A DNA stretch of 64,000 bases from Omphiscola glabra (GCA_964017045.1 OZ024794.1:33759682-33823681); one strand, 5' to 3'. Shown: positions 50,601-57,491, counted from the stretch's first letter. Notes: generated by a model from the letters alone, not told the origin. Program-made: numbers and translations.

Positions 50601-53600
50601 CCTTTAGATGAAGGACCCTTTGTCTTATGGTTGAATGTGGTGGTCAACTGGATACAATACCTATGAATTGAGTCTGCATTGTAATGGAACAAATATGTAA
50701 TGGGCACCTAATATACAATGTTATACTCAATTTGTGATACATAAACCATTTTTTAAAGACTCTTGTAAAGGCCTGTCGTTCCTATTGGTTCTCAAACTCA
50801 TGAAAAACAAGCATCAGATTATATTTTACTATACCAATAGGACTTTGGTCTAATTTAGTTTGAGAATTAAAAAATATTATCAATGGTTTAGTTATGATTG
50901 GCCCAAATCATTGTATGAATAAACCCATGGGGGAGCCTTTAGAATAACATTCATAAATAAAGTTCAAGATTCTGTTGACATAATTTGACTATAGAATATG
51001 ATTTGCATTATTCTCCTAACATGTCTTGCATATTTGCAGCCTGAAAGATTTGCTGAAAGTTTACTCTACTTTTTACAAGGAATGGGATTAGGTAAGTTAT
51101 GACTCTCTAAAACTCTGAAATTTGATGATACTCATGTCATTTTGCCTAAGGTCATTTGTTAAAGGATGTCACATGAAATATAGATTTGCTGATATCCAGT
51201 GGTAATTGGAGTGGAACCTCCTTGAATTTGTAGCATGGATAAATCTCCAGATTATCTATATGCTCGTGATACCTACTTGGACCCACTAATTATCTAGTAG
51301 ACACCTTTATATTTTATCCTCCAGCTCATAAAAGGCTGCTTGAATTTCATCTCAAATTGTGCTGCCAATTACAATTGCAGAAGGAATCATGTCACATTTT
51401 GTGATTGTGCTTAAACTAATAAAAATGTGTGGACATAAACAGGGTTGACTGATAGTAACAATAGATTCAGACCTGTTTACTTTTATTATTTTGGCGTACC
51501 ATGTACGATTTTCAGATATCTACTACAATTGGAAGCCAAGTCCTGTCCATACTACGCTTTTAATAGACTGGGTGGAAAATATATACATTCCTGTAGTTTT
51601 TCTGATATAAAAATCAAGGAGTACATTTTTAGTTGTTAGTTTTAACTCCTGGCTACATCCAGCACTGAATGGATCGAGATATACGATTGGTTGTGGAGCA
51701 TCTATAATTATATTACCTTTGCCCTGAGAGGAAAAGGGATGGTGTGTTCAGGAGAATTTGTTTATGGGAGGGTGTCTAAGTATTTAATCTATAAAAATAA
51801 CACAGCCACGTTTTCGTGATGATGAGGATGATGGTTACATTGTTGCTTTGCATGTTCGTAATGAACTCGCTCGACATGGCAATAGTAATATTTGTGTATT
51901 CGCCATAGTGATAATCCGAGTCAATCCTCACTTTTATTTGCCTCTGTGCTAAATGACATTATTTTGTGGCATAATTATTACGTTCGGCTGAACCATGACA
52001 AGTGCAAAAACTTAGAAAACTATTTTTTAATTTCTGAGAATTCATTCTCAAACTGTTCCGCTCAGCCACATTAGATTTTGACATATTGTATGGGTTCTAT
52101 AAGAACGCACAAAACAGCTTTACCTTTTTTAATATCCCCATTTGGTTCCAACATTCCTCTTTCTTTCCCCCATTTACAGCTAGTGGTTGATATCAGACTA
52201 TAATATGTTAACAGGAAATAGTCTTAATGGAAATTGATATTTAAAAAAAAATAAATTTACACCTAAAAAATAAATCTCAAAAGTTAGTTGGTAGGTTTTG
52301 TGAATTACGTCCTTATTAGTTAATCAATTCTTAATTTAATAAATGTTATTTTATGCTGAACTGACTTTCACTCCGAAATCTGTTAAATTTACCAGCATCT
52401 TTATTTTTACCAGTGACGGACTGATAATCTAATCTGCACGTTCACTCACATATTAACCTTCTGGCGGGCTCGCTCTTTTCGCAAGTGATATCGCTAATGA
52501 GGGACTGGTTTCTAGTTTCTTTATTTGAATTTTGTAAAATAATTTCTCTTTTAATTAATTTAACCAACAAACAATATAAAATTCATCCCCAATAAGTTTG
52601 TTTTTGAATTTCCTCTCTATTCTTGAGATTCTTAAGATCAAACATTTTCCTACCACCCCCCATGTCGAAGTAACCTGAAATATACAAGGATCAGTATAAA
52701 AATCTTGTTTGGGCGTAATGTATCAATATGATTTTTACTATTTAAAAACACATAATAATAAGATAGTGTATAAGTATGTATACTATATGAAAAAATTAAC
52801 TTACCAGAGCTTTATAATAAAACAATTGTCAAACTTCAAAAAAAAGTAACGTGCAAAGCAAATCTGCACTCTGAAAGTGTTTTCTGCACACTAAACGATC
52901 TTGGTCTATAAAGGAAAGGAAAACATTAAGATACTGATAAGCAGAGCTCGCTGTCAACTCTCATGAACATGTGCAAAACTTAAACAGTTGGCTTGTGTGA
53001 ATCTGATCAGACACTCGACGGAAGGTAAATTATCTATAGCAGATACACGTCTGCAAAACAAAGGACAGCAGATTGCAATATAAACGTCAGTCATTATTTT
53101 TGGCTGTTACCTTTTCTTGACACCAACTTAACTCCCACTCGTGACACCCATTGCAAATAGTTATTGTATATATACTGTATGTTTATGTATTTACTATTAA
53201 CGTACTGTACTGTTTGATGGGAGTAGCTGGAGGGTAAGCAGGTCTGCAGATTTTTAAATGAGCTCAGTTTGGCATAAGGATAAGCTCTAAGGTGTTCTCC
53301 TGTTAATTGTTGATAAGATTACTTTGAAGCCACGTGTATGTGGACGAGGGAGGAAGAAACTATTTATTTTTGGAGAGAAAAGCTGAATGGGTTGGTTCAT
53401 ATCTTATCTGCTTAATTGGCATTTGTGGTTGTCATGGTTTGGCTAAGTAAACGTGGATTGGATGAGAATACCGTAAATTGGAAATGAGCGAGGAAAAAAA
53501 ATATGGTAAAACCTGAAAAATAGAGCGCAACAAAACAAAGAACGTGTTGGAAAGAAGCCTTCATCAGCAAACAAACAACAGTAAAAACAGAATACAAGTA

Positions 53601-56001
53601 ACACTTGGCTGAAATGTAGTATCTGAGAGGACGTAAGAGGAATGTGACAGAACATAAAAGTAGGGGAGAGAGGACAGCAAGAGGAATGTGACAACATAAA
53701 AGTAGGGGAGAGAGGACAGCAAGAGGAATGTGACAGAACATAAAAGTAGGGGAGAGAGGACAGCAAGAGGAATGTGACAGAACATAAGTGAGAGGACAGC
53801 AAGCGGAATGTGACAGAACATAAAAGTAGGGGAGAGAGGACAGCAAGAGGACTGTGACAGAACATAATTAGGTGCGAGGACTGCAAGAGGAATGTGACAG
53901 AACATAGAACATAAAAGTAGGGGAGAGCTTACAAAACACACCATACCTGGGGAATTTGGAAAACAAGCTGATCCAGACTTATGGACCCGCCCCCTCCTCA
54001 TTACGACAAATCTCAGTGGTCTTACTTTTCCTCGCTTCTGTTCCTTTTTGCCTTTATTTAATTTCCCTCTACTTCAGGATTTCCCATATTTTGTTTCGCT
54101 TAATGCCATTTTTCTAACCTGACTGCATACTTTGCTCCTTGGTAGCATGAATTGAAAGGAAAGAAATTATTCAGATTGCAGACCTGCCAACCCTTCCGAT
54201 TTTGTCGGAATTATACGGATTTTTTACCCCTCATTCCGACCTTCCGACAAACCTCTTAAAATTCAGATTTTCCGAACATTATTATTTTTCACCCGTCATA
54301 AAAATCCGAAAGCGACCGAAGACAATTTTTTAAAAAAAATATACAAAATCGGATACGACTACGACAGGCTATGGTGCATTCCTTTATTTTTTTTTTTTAA
54401 GTAGTGTCTACATGCCTGGCTACCGGACGAATAAGTTCTCGCGATATACGCCCGGCTATTACCATTACTATTATATACTTGATCAAGTCACATGACCGCC
54501 GTAGCAAAGGTGCGCGAGATATTTGTCCGTCAGCCTTGTCACGTGACCTCTAATAGTCGATCAGTCCGGTCGCCGGACGTGTAGACACTGCCTTGTTTTT
54601 ATCAAAGCGAGCCGCGATCTCCAAATCATTCTTCAATTATGAATTGATCCGATCTCGATTCATCCTTTTACCAGGCTAAAAAATAATTCAGTTTTTTTTT
54701 TTTACTTTTTGTTTGTTTAAGTTTTTCTTAATTAAAATTAAATGGATAAATCTATTGAAAGTGGTGGGTACAGTGATATTAATAAATATATTTTAACACA
54801 CAAAAAAAAACATAAACATAAAGTTATACAACTGCAGCTAAAAGTGCAGTGAATCTACGACATCCAAGTCTAATTTCTTTGCTAAGTGTTATTGACCACC
54901 TCTTTTTGAAGGAAATATTTCTCCTACCAACTCAGATCGTTTTAATGCCAGAGTCAAAGAAATGTTTCCTCACTCGCAGATTGCTAGAAGATTGTGAAGA
55001 AAAATTACAAATAAACAAGGGCAAGCATGAAAGTTCATCTTTTTAAGTTGCTTGTATATAAAATCAGTTGCAATGGTAATTTCCAGTTGTCCAAAGAGCT
55101 GTTGCACAAATGCCAAAAGGCCACTAGGGATAGGCAGCAAAACTGAACTCTTTGTCTTAGCAGCGTGTGTGTGTACTTATATGTAAATAAAATGGATCTT
55201 CTGTCTAGTACTGTATAAATCTGTATATTTTCTCATGTTCTTTGGACTTTTCAAAGACAATGGAAGTAACTTCATATTTCTTTATTTGTTAAAAAGGCTT
55301 GTGCATTAGTTTACAGATCTTAAACCAACGCCCCCCCCAGGTCGGCGCCTCCTGGGGGCAGTGGCCCCACTTCGCCCCCCACATGCACCACCCCTACAGA
55401 TTTTTTTTCTTGGCAGGTTGGCAGGTCTGAGATTGAAAGAACACATTTTATTTTTTTTTAAATTATTTTTATTTGATCTATTTTTATTAGCCCTACTCAA
55501 CTAAGTGGAATTGAGTGTAGTAAATGTAACTTTGGAACAAACTCAAATTTTAAAAAGTAGGTGTCGTCCACGTGCAAGCCACTCTGTTTTTACAAGAATT
55601 TGGACGTACCCCATAGCTCCATGTTATTTTATTTTCTTTGGTTTAACAAAGTGTTAACATAAAAATAGTTAAGTTTCATCAACTATAACGTGCGCAAAAT
55701 TATTTTTAAGTGAAAAAAAAATAATAAAATTTAAGTCAAGTAAGTTGCAAACTTATTTTAAAATAATTTGCATTAACTTATTTGTTGATATTTCCTAGTT
55801 GGAGGCGTTCCCATGCCCAGAGTTCAGAGGTCAGCATCAATCGACAGCACAGGTACACCACCGGCTCGCACACGTTCCATGTCCATGGAGGAGGCTGACA
55901 TGCCCCGAGGCATCTACTCAATGAGCCCGCCAAAGTATGGATCATCACCAACAAGGGGGAGCTCTGGGGATGTGCTGTCTACCAGTCCTACCATGAGTTA
56001 A
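1569..56001 (+). CDS. NDRG-family protein (partial at 5' end, 13 exons)
   Basis: Spliced gene for an N-myc downstream-regulated (NDRG) protein, an alpha/beta-hydrolase fold that has lost catalysis; family members are cytoplasmic or vesicle-associated factors in differentiation and stress signalling. Seen: joined exons give LTVHDLG, then FIHVDIPGQED, YTFPTM, VGEGAGAN, a cap region, VMMVTGSKASF, and a Ser/Thr/Arg-rich tail ending in TSPTMS. The nucleophile-elbow serine is replaced: G-E-G-A-G instead of G-x-S-x-G, as usual in NDRG. The wording (HDLGCN, GEGAGAN, long basic Ser tail) looks closer to the invertebrate CG2082-type clade than to vertebrate NDRG1-4; that is from memory. All intron phases agree. 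About 345 residues are present, so roughly 60-90 N-terminal residues and the promoter lie left of the window. Exons: 1569-1589, 1709-1766, 2088-2205, 3945-3980 (optional), 39724-39786, 42104-42164, 42503-42589, 42812-42889, 49239-49354, 49785-49820, 50422-50566, 51040-51091, 55799-56001. Confidence 0.93.
1709..1766 (+). CDS. NDRG exon, first beta-strand block
   Basis: 58 nt between acceptor aatttcag and donor gtaagt, ending in phase 1. It reads GDLKHSQFIILTVHDLGCN, which matches the NDRG block around [IV]LT[YV]HD[LI]G. The split codon gives His with the next exon. Confidence 0.92.
2088..2205 (+). CDS. NDRG exon, HVD-PGQED block
   Basis: 118 nt between acceptor accttag and donor gtaagt, phase 1 in and phase 2 out. 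It encodes a stretch with SMWTNFLASPSMEEI and FIHVDIPGQEDEAPDLPA. The H-V-D-x-P-G-Q/H block is diagnostic for NDRG. The exon ends with GA of a codon that becomes Asp or Glu depending on which exon follows. Confidence 0.94.
2206..3944. other. NDRG intron, 1.7 kb
   Basis: AT-rich intron with poly-T and poly-A tracts near 2500 and 2760. Nothing else recognised. Confidence 0.7.
3945..3980 (+). CDS. NDRG 36-nt cassette microexon (optional)
   Basis: 36 nt, acceptor ctgtgacag, donor gtaaag, with a branch-point-like ttaactaat just upstream. Phase 2 on both sides. Inclusion gives E-YPPKNKSGLNI-C before YTFPTM; skipping gives D-YTFPTM, which is the usual family sequence. It therefore inserts 12 residues without breaking frame. 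It lies 1.7 kb after the previous exon and 35.7 kb before the next. Confidence 0.72.
3981..8980. other. 5' part of the 35.7-kb NDRG intron
   Basis: Non-coding, AT-rich. It holds poly-C tracts near 4877, 7030, 7270 and 8407, a long (CA)n tract at 5878-6071 and short (TA)n near 7360 and 8360. A 66-codon open frame at 5282-5482 resembles nothing I know and is not called. Confidence 0.6.
5878..6071. repeat. Imperfect (CA)n microsatellite
   Basis: About 190 bp of CA units interrupted by cacat and cacacc variants. The His/Thr and Val/Cys frames across it are artefacts of the repeat. Confidence 0.95.
9347..9762 (+). pseudogene. Harbinger-type DDE transposase fragment (DDE_Tnp_4-like)
   Basis: Three reading-frame pieces line up in order with the C-terminal half of a HARBI1-like transposase: QQSDSGIFVESNLYNHIGTG; then LPYVFLGDQGYLMRPYTTSG with the GD of the catalytic core and VECALGLLVAQWRFLKQ with the catalytic Glu; then VDPKNVDKLVISEDQLDMLL to a stop at 9760-9762. 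At least two frameshifts separate the pieces, and the N-terminal half was not found. It is a dead copy of the transposase that would have moved the 8981-12023 element. Confidence 0.8.
10430..11260. mobile_element. GC-rich island nested in the Harbinger-like element, unidentified repeat
   Basis: About 0.8 kb of clearly higher GC than its surroundings, with abrupt edges. It carries direct repeats: CCCGGGTACCA near 10440 and 10628, and GCAGCCTTTATCCA at 10645-10658 and 11237-11250. Open frames exist on both strands but look compositional. The minus strand gives IWIKAA twice, once at each 14-bp repeat. Probably a retroelement fragment or an insertion with duplicated ends; I cannot name the family. 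Confidence 0.45.
12024..14681. other. NDRG intron segment
   Basis: AT-rich, no gene. It contains a 15-bp (ACAACAAAAACCA-like) array at about 13458-13535, poly-A and poly-T tracts, a poly-G tract near 14009-14022 and three 21-bp units (cacaatctcccc-agatggg) at about 14165-14230. Confidence 0.6.
13458..13535. repeat. AACAAAAACC minisatellite
   Basis: Short A/C-only array of 12-15-bp units of the form aacaaaaaccaac. It follows a C-rich tract. Confidence 0.8.
14682..15097. repeat. 26-bp tandem array, exactly 16 copies
   Basis: 416 bp = 16 x 26. Units are ttgtcacagtaagat(c) followed by caggcatcaac. Apart from one T/C site (gatc or gacc) the copies look identical. Copies 4, 8, 9 and 11 carry gacc. 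Confidence 0.97.
15098..17422. other. NDRG intron segment
   Basis: No recognised gene. Contains an impure poly-A run at about 15327-15374, poly-C tracts near 15264, 16345 and 16687, and a 58-bp (TA)n at 16904-16961. A 96-codon frame at 15542-15832 has no family resemblance and is not called. Confidence 0.6.
16904..16961. repeat. (TA)n microsatellite, 58 bp
   Basis: Pure TA dinucleotide run, the longest in the window together with the one at 32575-32620. Confidence 0.97.
17423..17678. mobile_element. MITE-like element with about 35-bp inverted repeats
   Basis: The left end AATTGAAGACCTTAGTACTA (continuing AAAGTACTTAAGTCA) is matched by its reverse complement at about 17644-17678 with one mismatch. 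The total length is 256 bp, with no coding capacity. No target duplication could be fixed, so the superfamily is open. Confidence 0.75.
17679..18812. other. NDRG intron segment
   Basis: AT-rich, no feature recognised. Confidence 0.6.
18813..20317. mobile_element. hAT-like non-autonomous transposon, 1.5 kb
   Basis: Ends CAGGGCCGGCGCTAGGGG at 18813 and reverse complement CAGGGCCGGTACTAGGGG ending at 20317 (16 of 18 matching). CAGGG... ends are typical of hAT elements. The flanks gtacatt (left) and gtacttg (right) suggest a decayed target duplication. Internal open frames of 60-90 codons on both strands around 19.0-19.6 kb show no transposase motif that I can recognise. Confidence 0.65.
20318..21797. 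other. NDRG intron segment
   Basis: No gene recognised. The stretch 21480-21750 is richer in GC and may be repeat-derived, but no ends were found. Confidence 0.5.
21798..22990 (+). mobile_element. Non-LTR retrotransposon (LINE) ORF2 C-terminal fragment
   Basis: Broken reading frames match the C-terminal end of a LINE reverse transcriptase: LQGVGKYTYLGSTI, KVFMAIVLTSLLYAA, RRQSRQLNHLRCLRKLLGIR with WQDKV, KWAGHVARIPDNIFPNQLMF, DIDLDSWETLAMDRTGWR, and a terminal zinc-finger-like CPTCGKAFLSYTGLAGHLRN. The fragment is 5'-truncated (catalytic YxDD region absent), has several frameshifts and stops, and holds a 79-bp tandem array. The clade was not assigned. It lies in the sense orientation of NDRG. 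Confidence 0.85.
22133..22685 (+). repeat. 79-bp tandem array inside the LINE, 7 copies
   Basis: Units start at 22133, 22212, 22291, 22370, 22449, 22528 and 22607 with gtgggcaggacatgttgc. Each encodes the WAGHVARIPDNIFPNQLMFG block. Because 79 is 26 codons plus 1 nt, the frame moves by one base per copy. Copies differ by only a few substitutions (gacc/ggcc; tccc/tacc in copy 6). Confidence 0.97.
22991..23970. other. NDRG intron segment
   Basis: No gene recognised. Poly-G run at about 23118-23131. A hAT-like start CAGTGTTTCCCTACCC at 23436 has no partner end nearby. Confidence 0.5.
23971..24276. repeat. 36/41-bp tandem array with an internal hairpin, 8 copies
   Basis: Unit tttaagacaagagttaacca followed by ttttttctcttgttgc. 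Two units carry a 5-bp tttat insertion. Each unit has the inverted repeat ACAAGAG...CTCTTGT. The repeating peptides across it are artefacts. Confidence 0.95.
24281..25030. other. NDRG intron segment
   Basis: Overlapping opposite open frames of about 120-128 codons at 24272-24658 (-) and 24441-24806 (+) have no recognisable family. The region 24370-24480 is rich in gatcg motifs. No gene is called. Confidence 0.5.
25031..26163. repeat. 42-bp tandem array with an internal palindrome, about 27 copies
   Basis: Unit: gtacctaaacactaaatgac followed by aacacagtgacatcacactgtg. Each good copy contains CACAGTG-acatca-CACTGTG. Copies 2-11 or so are nearly identical; those after 25500 are diverged (cacaatg, catactgttttac) with a higher-order repeat: the block near 25540-25740 recurs near 25870-26040. 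Confidence 0.96.
26164..29858. other. NDRG intron segment
   Basis: No gene. Poly-G at about 26681-26692, poly-T near 27171, poly-C at 28087-28106 and 29065-29076. The hAT-like MITE at 28211-28402 lies inside. A 151-codon minus-strand frame at 28311-28766 is unlike any family I know and overlaps that MITE. Confidence 0.5.
28211..28402. mobile_element. Possible short hAT MITE with (TA)n core
   Basis: Left GGAGTTCTCAAAC and right GTTTGAGAACTGCC are near-perfect inverted repeats 190 bp apart, of the cAGTTCTCAAAC kind common in hAT elements. No clear 8-bp duplication was found. A (TA)n tract sits inside at 28257-28278. Confidence 0.45.
29859..30055. mobile_element. SPIN/OposCharlie-like hAT MITE, copy 1 (197 bp)
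   Basis: Starts CAGTGGTTCTCAACCTTCCT and ends GGTTGAGAACCGCTG, with the family's internal blocks CCTCATGTTGTGGCGACCCC and CCGATGGTCTTAGGCGAC. The flanks are gtcttgga (29851-29858) and gtctagga (30056-30063), an 8-bp target duplication with one mismatch. It has no coding capacity and would be moved in trans by an autonomous SPIN transposase. Family name from memory of the consensus. Confidence 0.88.
30441..31560. repeat. 47-bp tandem array, about 24 copies
   Basis: Unit gtcacaggatggccctctta plus atctaacggtggtctctcac and tgaccct. Variants (cagag-tgg, gttggtcttt, ctatcac) recur as a two- or three-unit pattern between 30880 and 31300. The last few copies decay. Confidence 0.96.
31561..35258. other. 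NDRG intron segment
   Basis: No gene. Poly-C at about 31627-31642, 32040-32053 and 33979-33986, (TA)n at 32575-32620, poly-G near 33034. A tRNA-like B box on the minus strand near 32775 is too weak to call. A hAT-like left end GGTTCTCAACGTGGGCC near 35050 has no partner. Confidence 0.5.
32575..32620. repeat. (TA)n microsatellite
   Basis: About 46 bp of pure TA. Confidence 0.95.
35259..35840. repeat. 61-bp tandem array, 10 copies of two subtypes
   Basis: Copies begin taagacttacttacccacgg at 35259, 35320, 35381, 35442, 35503, 35564 (period 61). These are followed by four shorter copies (about 55-58 bp) in which the tail tactagttgtacacttgtct is replaced by an A-run and cttgcca or tgtct. Confidence 0.95.
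35841..38157. other. NDRG intron segment
   Basis: AT-rich, no gene or delimited repeat recognised. Confidence 0.6.
38161..38432. repeat. 20-bp tandem array, about 14 copies
   Basis: Units of the form cacatcacaacgttgggccc, with tgttggg, ttaggg and tttgggc variants. Several units are 19 or 21 bp. The open His/Thr/Gly/Pro frame through it is a repeat artefact. Confidence 0.93.
38433..39723. other. 3' end of the 35.7-kb NDRG intron
   Basis: AT-rich. Contains the short hAT MITE at 39308-39483. Otherwise nothing recognised. Confidence 0.6.
39308..39483. mobile_element. Short hAT MITE, 176 bp
   Basis: Left CAGTGGTCTCCAACC and right GGTTGGGGACCCCTG are inverted repeats with 13 of 15 matches. Flanking 8-mers gtgtagca and ttgtataa agree at 5 of 8 positions, suggesting a decayed target duplication. 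It lies 240 bp upstream of the YTFPTM exon. Confidence 0.7.
39724..39786 (+). CDS. NDRG exon, YTFPTM block
   Basis: 63 nt between acceptor atttccacag and donor gtaagt, phase 2 in and out. It encodes YTFPTMQSLGEDLVCVLDQL, matching the NDRG YxYPTMDxLAExL block. Confidence 0.93.
39787..42103. other. NDRG intron, 2.3 kb
   Basis: AT-rich, a poly-T tract near the donor, no gene recognised. Confidence 0.7.
42104..42164 (+). CDS. NDRG exon with degenerate nucleophile elbow
   Basis: 61 nt between acceptor tcctcacag and donor gtaagt. It encodes VKQVICVGEGAGANIAARFA. The elbow position that carries the catalytic serine in true hydrolases is glycine here, as in NDRG proteins. It ends in phase 0. Confidence 0.95.
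42503..42589 (+). CDS. NDRG exon, QPERVLGCVLIH block
   Basis: 87 nt (29 codons), phase 0 on both sides, acceptor ttgtaccaccag, donor gtaaag. It encodes MAQPERVLGCVLIHCTGTTA and then GVMESLKDK, aligned with the family HPExVxGLVLIN block and the start of the helical cap. Confidence 0.94.
42812..42889 (+). CDS. NDRG exon, cap region
   Basis: 78 nt (26 codons), phase 0 on both sides, acceptor ttttttccttcag, donor gtaagt. It encodes VMNWKLEQIGMNPSTEAYL and then CLHRFGS, matching the family motif ending in H-x-F-G. Confidence 0.93.
43887..43957. repeat. (CT)n microsatellite
   Basis: Pyrimidine-only CT-rich tract of about 70 bp in an NDRG intron. Confidence 0.9.
44431..44495 (+). mobile_element. 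SINE-like retroposon 3' tail with conserved hairpin
   Basis: GCGTGGTGAGCCCAGCC-cta-GGCTGGCGTACCACGC folds on itself (44431-44466), followed by TATAGAAAACTGCC and (AAT)n. The 5' body may extend upstream to about 44280, but no tRNA-type promoter boxes are clear. Confidence 0.55.
49239..49354 (+). CDS. NDRG exon, helical cap
   Basis: 116 nt between acceptor ctgcttgcag and donor gttagt, phase 0 in and 2 out. It encodes FEKAENKEQLQKVIESFQES, then LRSKINPRNLKRFVQAFMR, corresponding to the family segment with N-x-x-N-[LV] and SY/AFM-R. Confidence 0.94.
49785..49820 (+). CDS. NDRG short exon, RRSNIADQVEKI
   Basis: 36 nt, acceptor tctatcag, donor gtgagc, phase 2 on both sides. It fills the family RxDL...K linker before the CRVMMVTG strand. 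Its length and phase would allow in-frame skipping, but its place in the conserved linker suggests it is constitutive. Confidence 0.85.
50209..50262 (+). mobile_element. SINE-like retroposon 3' tail, truncated
   Basis: Starts in the middle of the same hairpin (AGGCTGGGCTACCGCGC), then TATATAAAACCTC and (TAA)n. This gives a second (AAT)-tailed copy of the family in a different NDRG intron. Confidence 0.5.
50422..50566 (+). CDS. NDRG exon, VMMVTG strand to VLEEK (GC donor)
   Basis: 145 nt, acceptor gccctacag, phase 2 in and 0 out. It encodes CRVMMVTGSKASFNHTVHNL and continues to EVDGVANVLEEK. The donor is GAGAAG|gcaagt, a GC-AG intron with an otherwise near-perfect U1 match. This is the only non-GT donor in the gene. 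Confidence 0.93.
50567..50568 (+). promoter_or_regulatory. Non-canonical GC 5' splice site
   Basis: The exon ends in AAG and the intron begins gcaagt, with AG acceptor at 51038-51039. Retaining the exon frame requires this donor; no nearby GT gives the same join to PERFAESLL. Confidence 0.85.
51040..51091 (+). CDS. NDRG exon, LLYFLQGMG block
   Basis: 52 nt, acceptor tatttgcag, donor gtaagt, phase 0 in and 1 out. It encodes PERFAESLLYFLQGMGL, matching the family FxYFLQGMG helix that ends the hydrolase fold. Confidence 0.95.
51092..54178. other. 5' part of the last NDRG intron
   Basis: AT-rich. It has the 44-bp array at about 53630-53930. Open frames of 60-65 codons near 51445-52074 are not recognisable. 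Confidence 0.6.
53630..53935. repeat. 44-bp tandem array, about 7 copies
   Basis: Unit taaaagtaggggagagagga followed by cagcaagaggaatgtgacag and aaca. Some copies lack the taaaagtaggg part. The purine-rich strand is the plus strand. The Cys/Leu/Ser-rich minus-strand frames through it are artefacts. Confidence 0.93.
54179..55429. mobile_element. Non-autonomous DNA transposon, 1.25 kb, 6-bp target duplication
   Basis: Ends CAGACCTGCCAACC and exact reverse complement GGTTGGCAGGTCTG. Both flanks read agattg (54173-54178 and 55430-55435). A hAT or hAT-like origin is the best guess (CAG ends, 5-8 bp duplication), not proven. Inside, an open stretch at about 54849-55046 ends in LTRRLLEDCEEKLQINKGKH. 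This may be the end of a deleted transposase gene, but I do not recognise it. Confidence 0.8.
55430..55798. other. 3' end of the last NDRG intron
   Basis: AT-rich, ends with the tttcctag acceptor. Nothing else seen. Confidence 0.6.
55799..56001 (+). CDS. NDRG last coding exon, Ser/Arg-rich tail
   Basis: 203 nt to TAA at 55999-56001, acceptor tttcctag. It encodes a disordered tail with basic-directed phosphorylation motifs: RVQRSAS, RTRSMS (fits R-x-R-x-x-S of AGC kinases such as SGK/Akt) and SPTRGS. NDRG C-terminal tails are known kinase targets; phosphorylation here is inference. The decapeptide repeats of vertebrate NDRG1 are absent. Confidence 0.95.
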
Positions 56002-56238
56002 GCTGTTGGTTTTAGAGCTGGAGGTTGGATGTTATCTTACATGGATAATCTCAATATTTGTGCAGGCGTCATTTTCTTTTTTATATACCTAAAAGAAGCT
56101 TTCACAAAATTGTTCAACCCCCCTGATGAAAATCGCAGCTTGAAAGGGTCACATCTTTCTTTCTTTTCATTTTTTAGTTCTTTTTCTCTAGGTCTAAAAG
56201 ATTTCAAAACTTAACATGACTCAAGTATGCACCCTACG

Positions 56239-56244
56239 AATAAA
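56239..56244 (+). terminator. Candidate proximal poly(A) signal of the NDRG gene
   Basis: AATAAA 238 nt after the NDRG stop codon, in the first stretch of AT-rich sequence after the last coding exon. It could give a short 3'UTR form. Confidence 0.35.
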
Positions 56245-57491
56245 GTATTTGATGGCTGTGGTGTTCACAATGTACTCTTTCAAGAGACTCAAAGTTTAGA
56301 TCTTACATGTCTGAAATGATTATAAATTCCAGAGTTTTATGAAAATAGCCCAGTAACCTTATTTTACATCTGCACATCCATGTGATTGAAGTACTTGAGC
56401 TCTGATGGACTTATTCACTTCCATGTATGCAGCATAATAATAACCCAAGTTTTATAGATCTAGTTGAAATTTTCATCTGTTGACCATTTCCTTACACAAG
56501 CCTTGTTTAGTGGGTCTAGTCAATAGACTTTACAAAAAAAAAAAGATATTTAAAGGTAGCATCACTGTACATCAAGTGTGCTAAGATTTTTAGTTTTGGT
56601 CATGTTTTGAGCAGCTTTTTCTTAAATTTTGCATCAAGTTGCTTTCAAGTGGTGTAGAGGACATAGCTGTTCTTCTTATTTCTGTGGAGGTAATTAATAT
56701 TTCATTGAAAGCTTGGGATTTTGCATCACATATGTTGTTATTTTTTTATATATATATATAATATTTTTGCAAATATTTAGTTAAGTATGCTGTCATTTTT
56801 GTTACCCTCGAAGTCCTTACAATCTATAATAAGTCTTGTCATAGCTTTGCTTATTTGATATATACTTTAACAACTTTTATTTATGTTTTTCACTTGAGCC
56901 AATTTTACTCAACACCCTGTTTGTTTAAAAGCATGATGAAAACAGTTAACAGGTTCTTGTGCTACATCTAGATTTATTTTATGTTGGCGTAGCAGAACTG
57001 CCTCCACCCTTTCAGTCTCTAAGATTTTTTTTTTTCAACTTTTAATTTAGCTGTTTAAAAACTGCTCTAGAGATTATTGTGGATCATTATCAAATTATCC
57101 TACCATCGTTATTGTTGAATAATCCAAGACCTATTGTTTCACTTACTAAAAAATAACCCAAGTCATAATACTGAATAGTAATACCTCTATGCACTTTGTT
57201 TCAACATCACTGTACTGTACATTGATAATATCATCTACTCTTGATTTTGTTCATTCATTCACTTTTCCCCACACTACTACACAGAATCCTTGGTTTTATG
57301 GGCTGGAACTAACCTACTACCTGCTAGCTTTGTGCTACTCAGATTTAAAAAACAACAATCGCATGAAACTTTAACAAAATGTCAAATGAGATTTAGATTG
57401 GATGAAAAGATTGCCATCCTACTCACTCGGAGTCCACTTTGTCAACTCCAGTCTGAAACATTATTTGAGGCTATCTAATGACTTGGAATCT

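Noticed and set aside
53412..54001. Three overlapping 144-147-codon minus-strand frames rich in Cys, Leu and Ser
   Set aside because: They come from the 44-bp purine-rich array read on the other strand.
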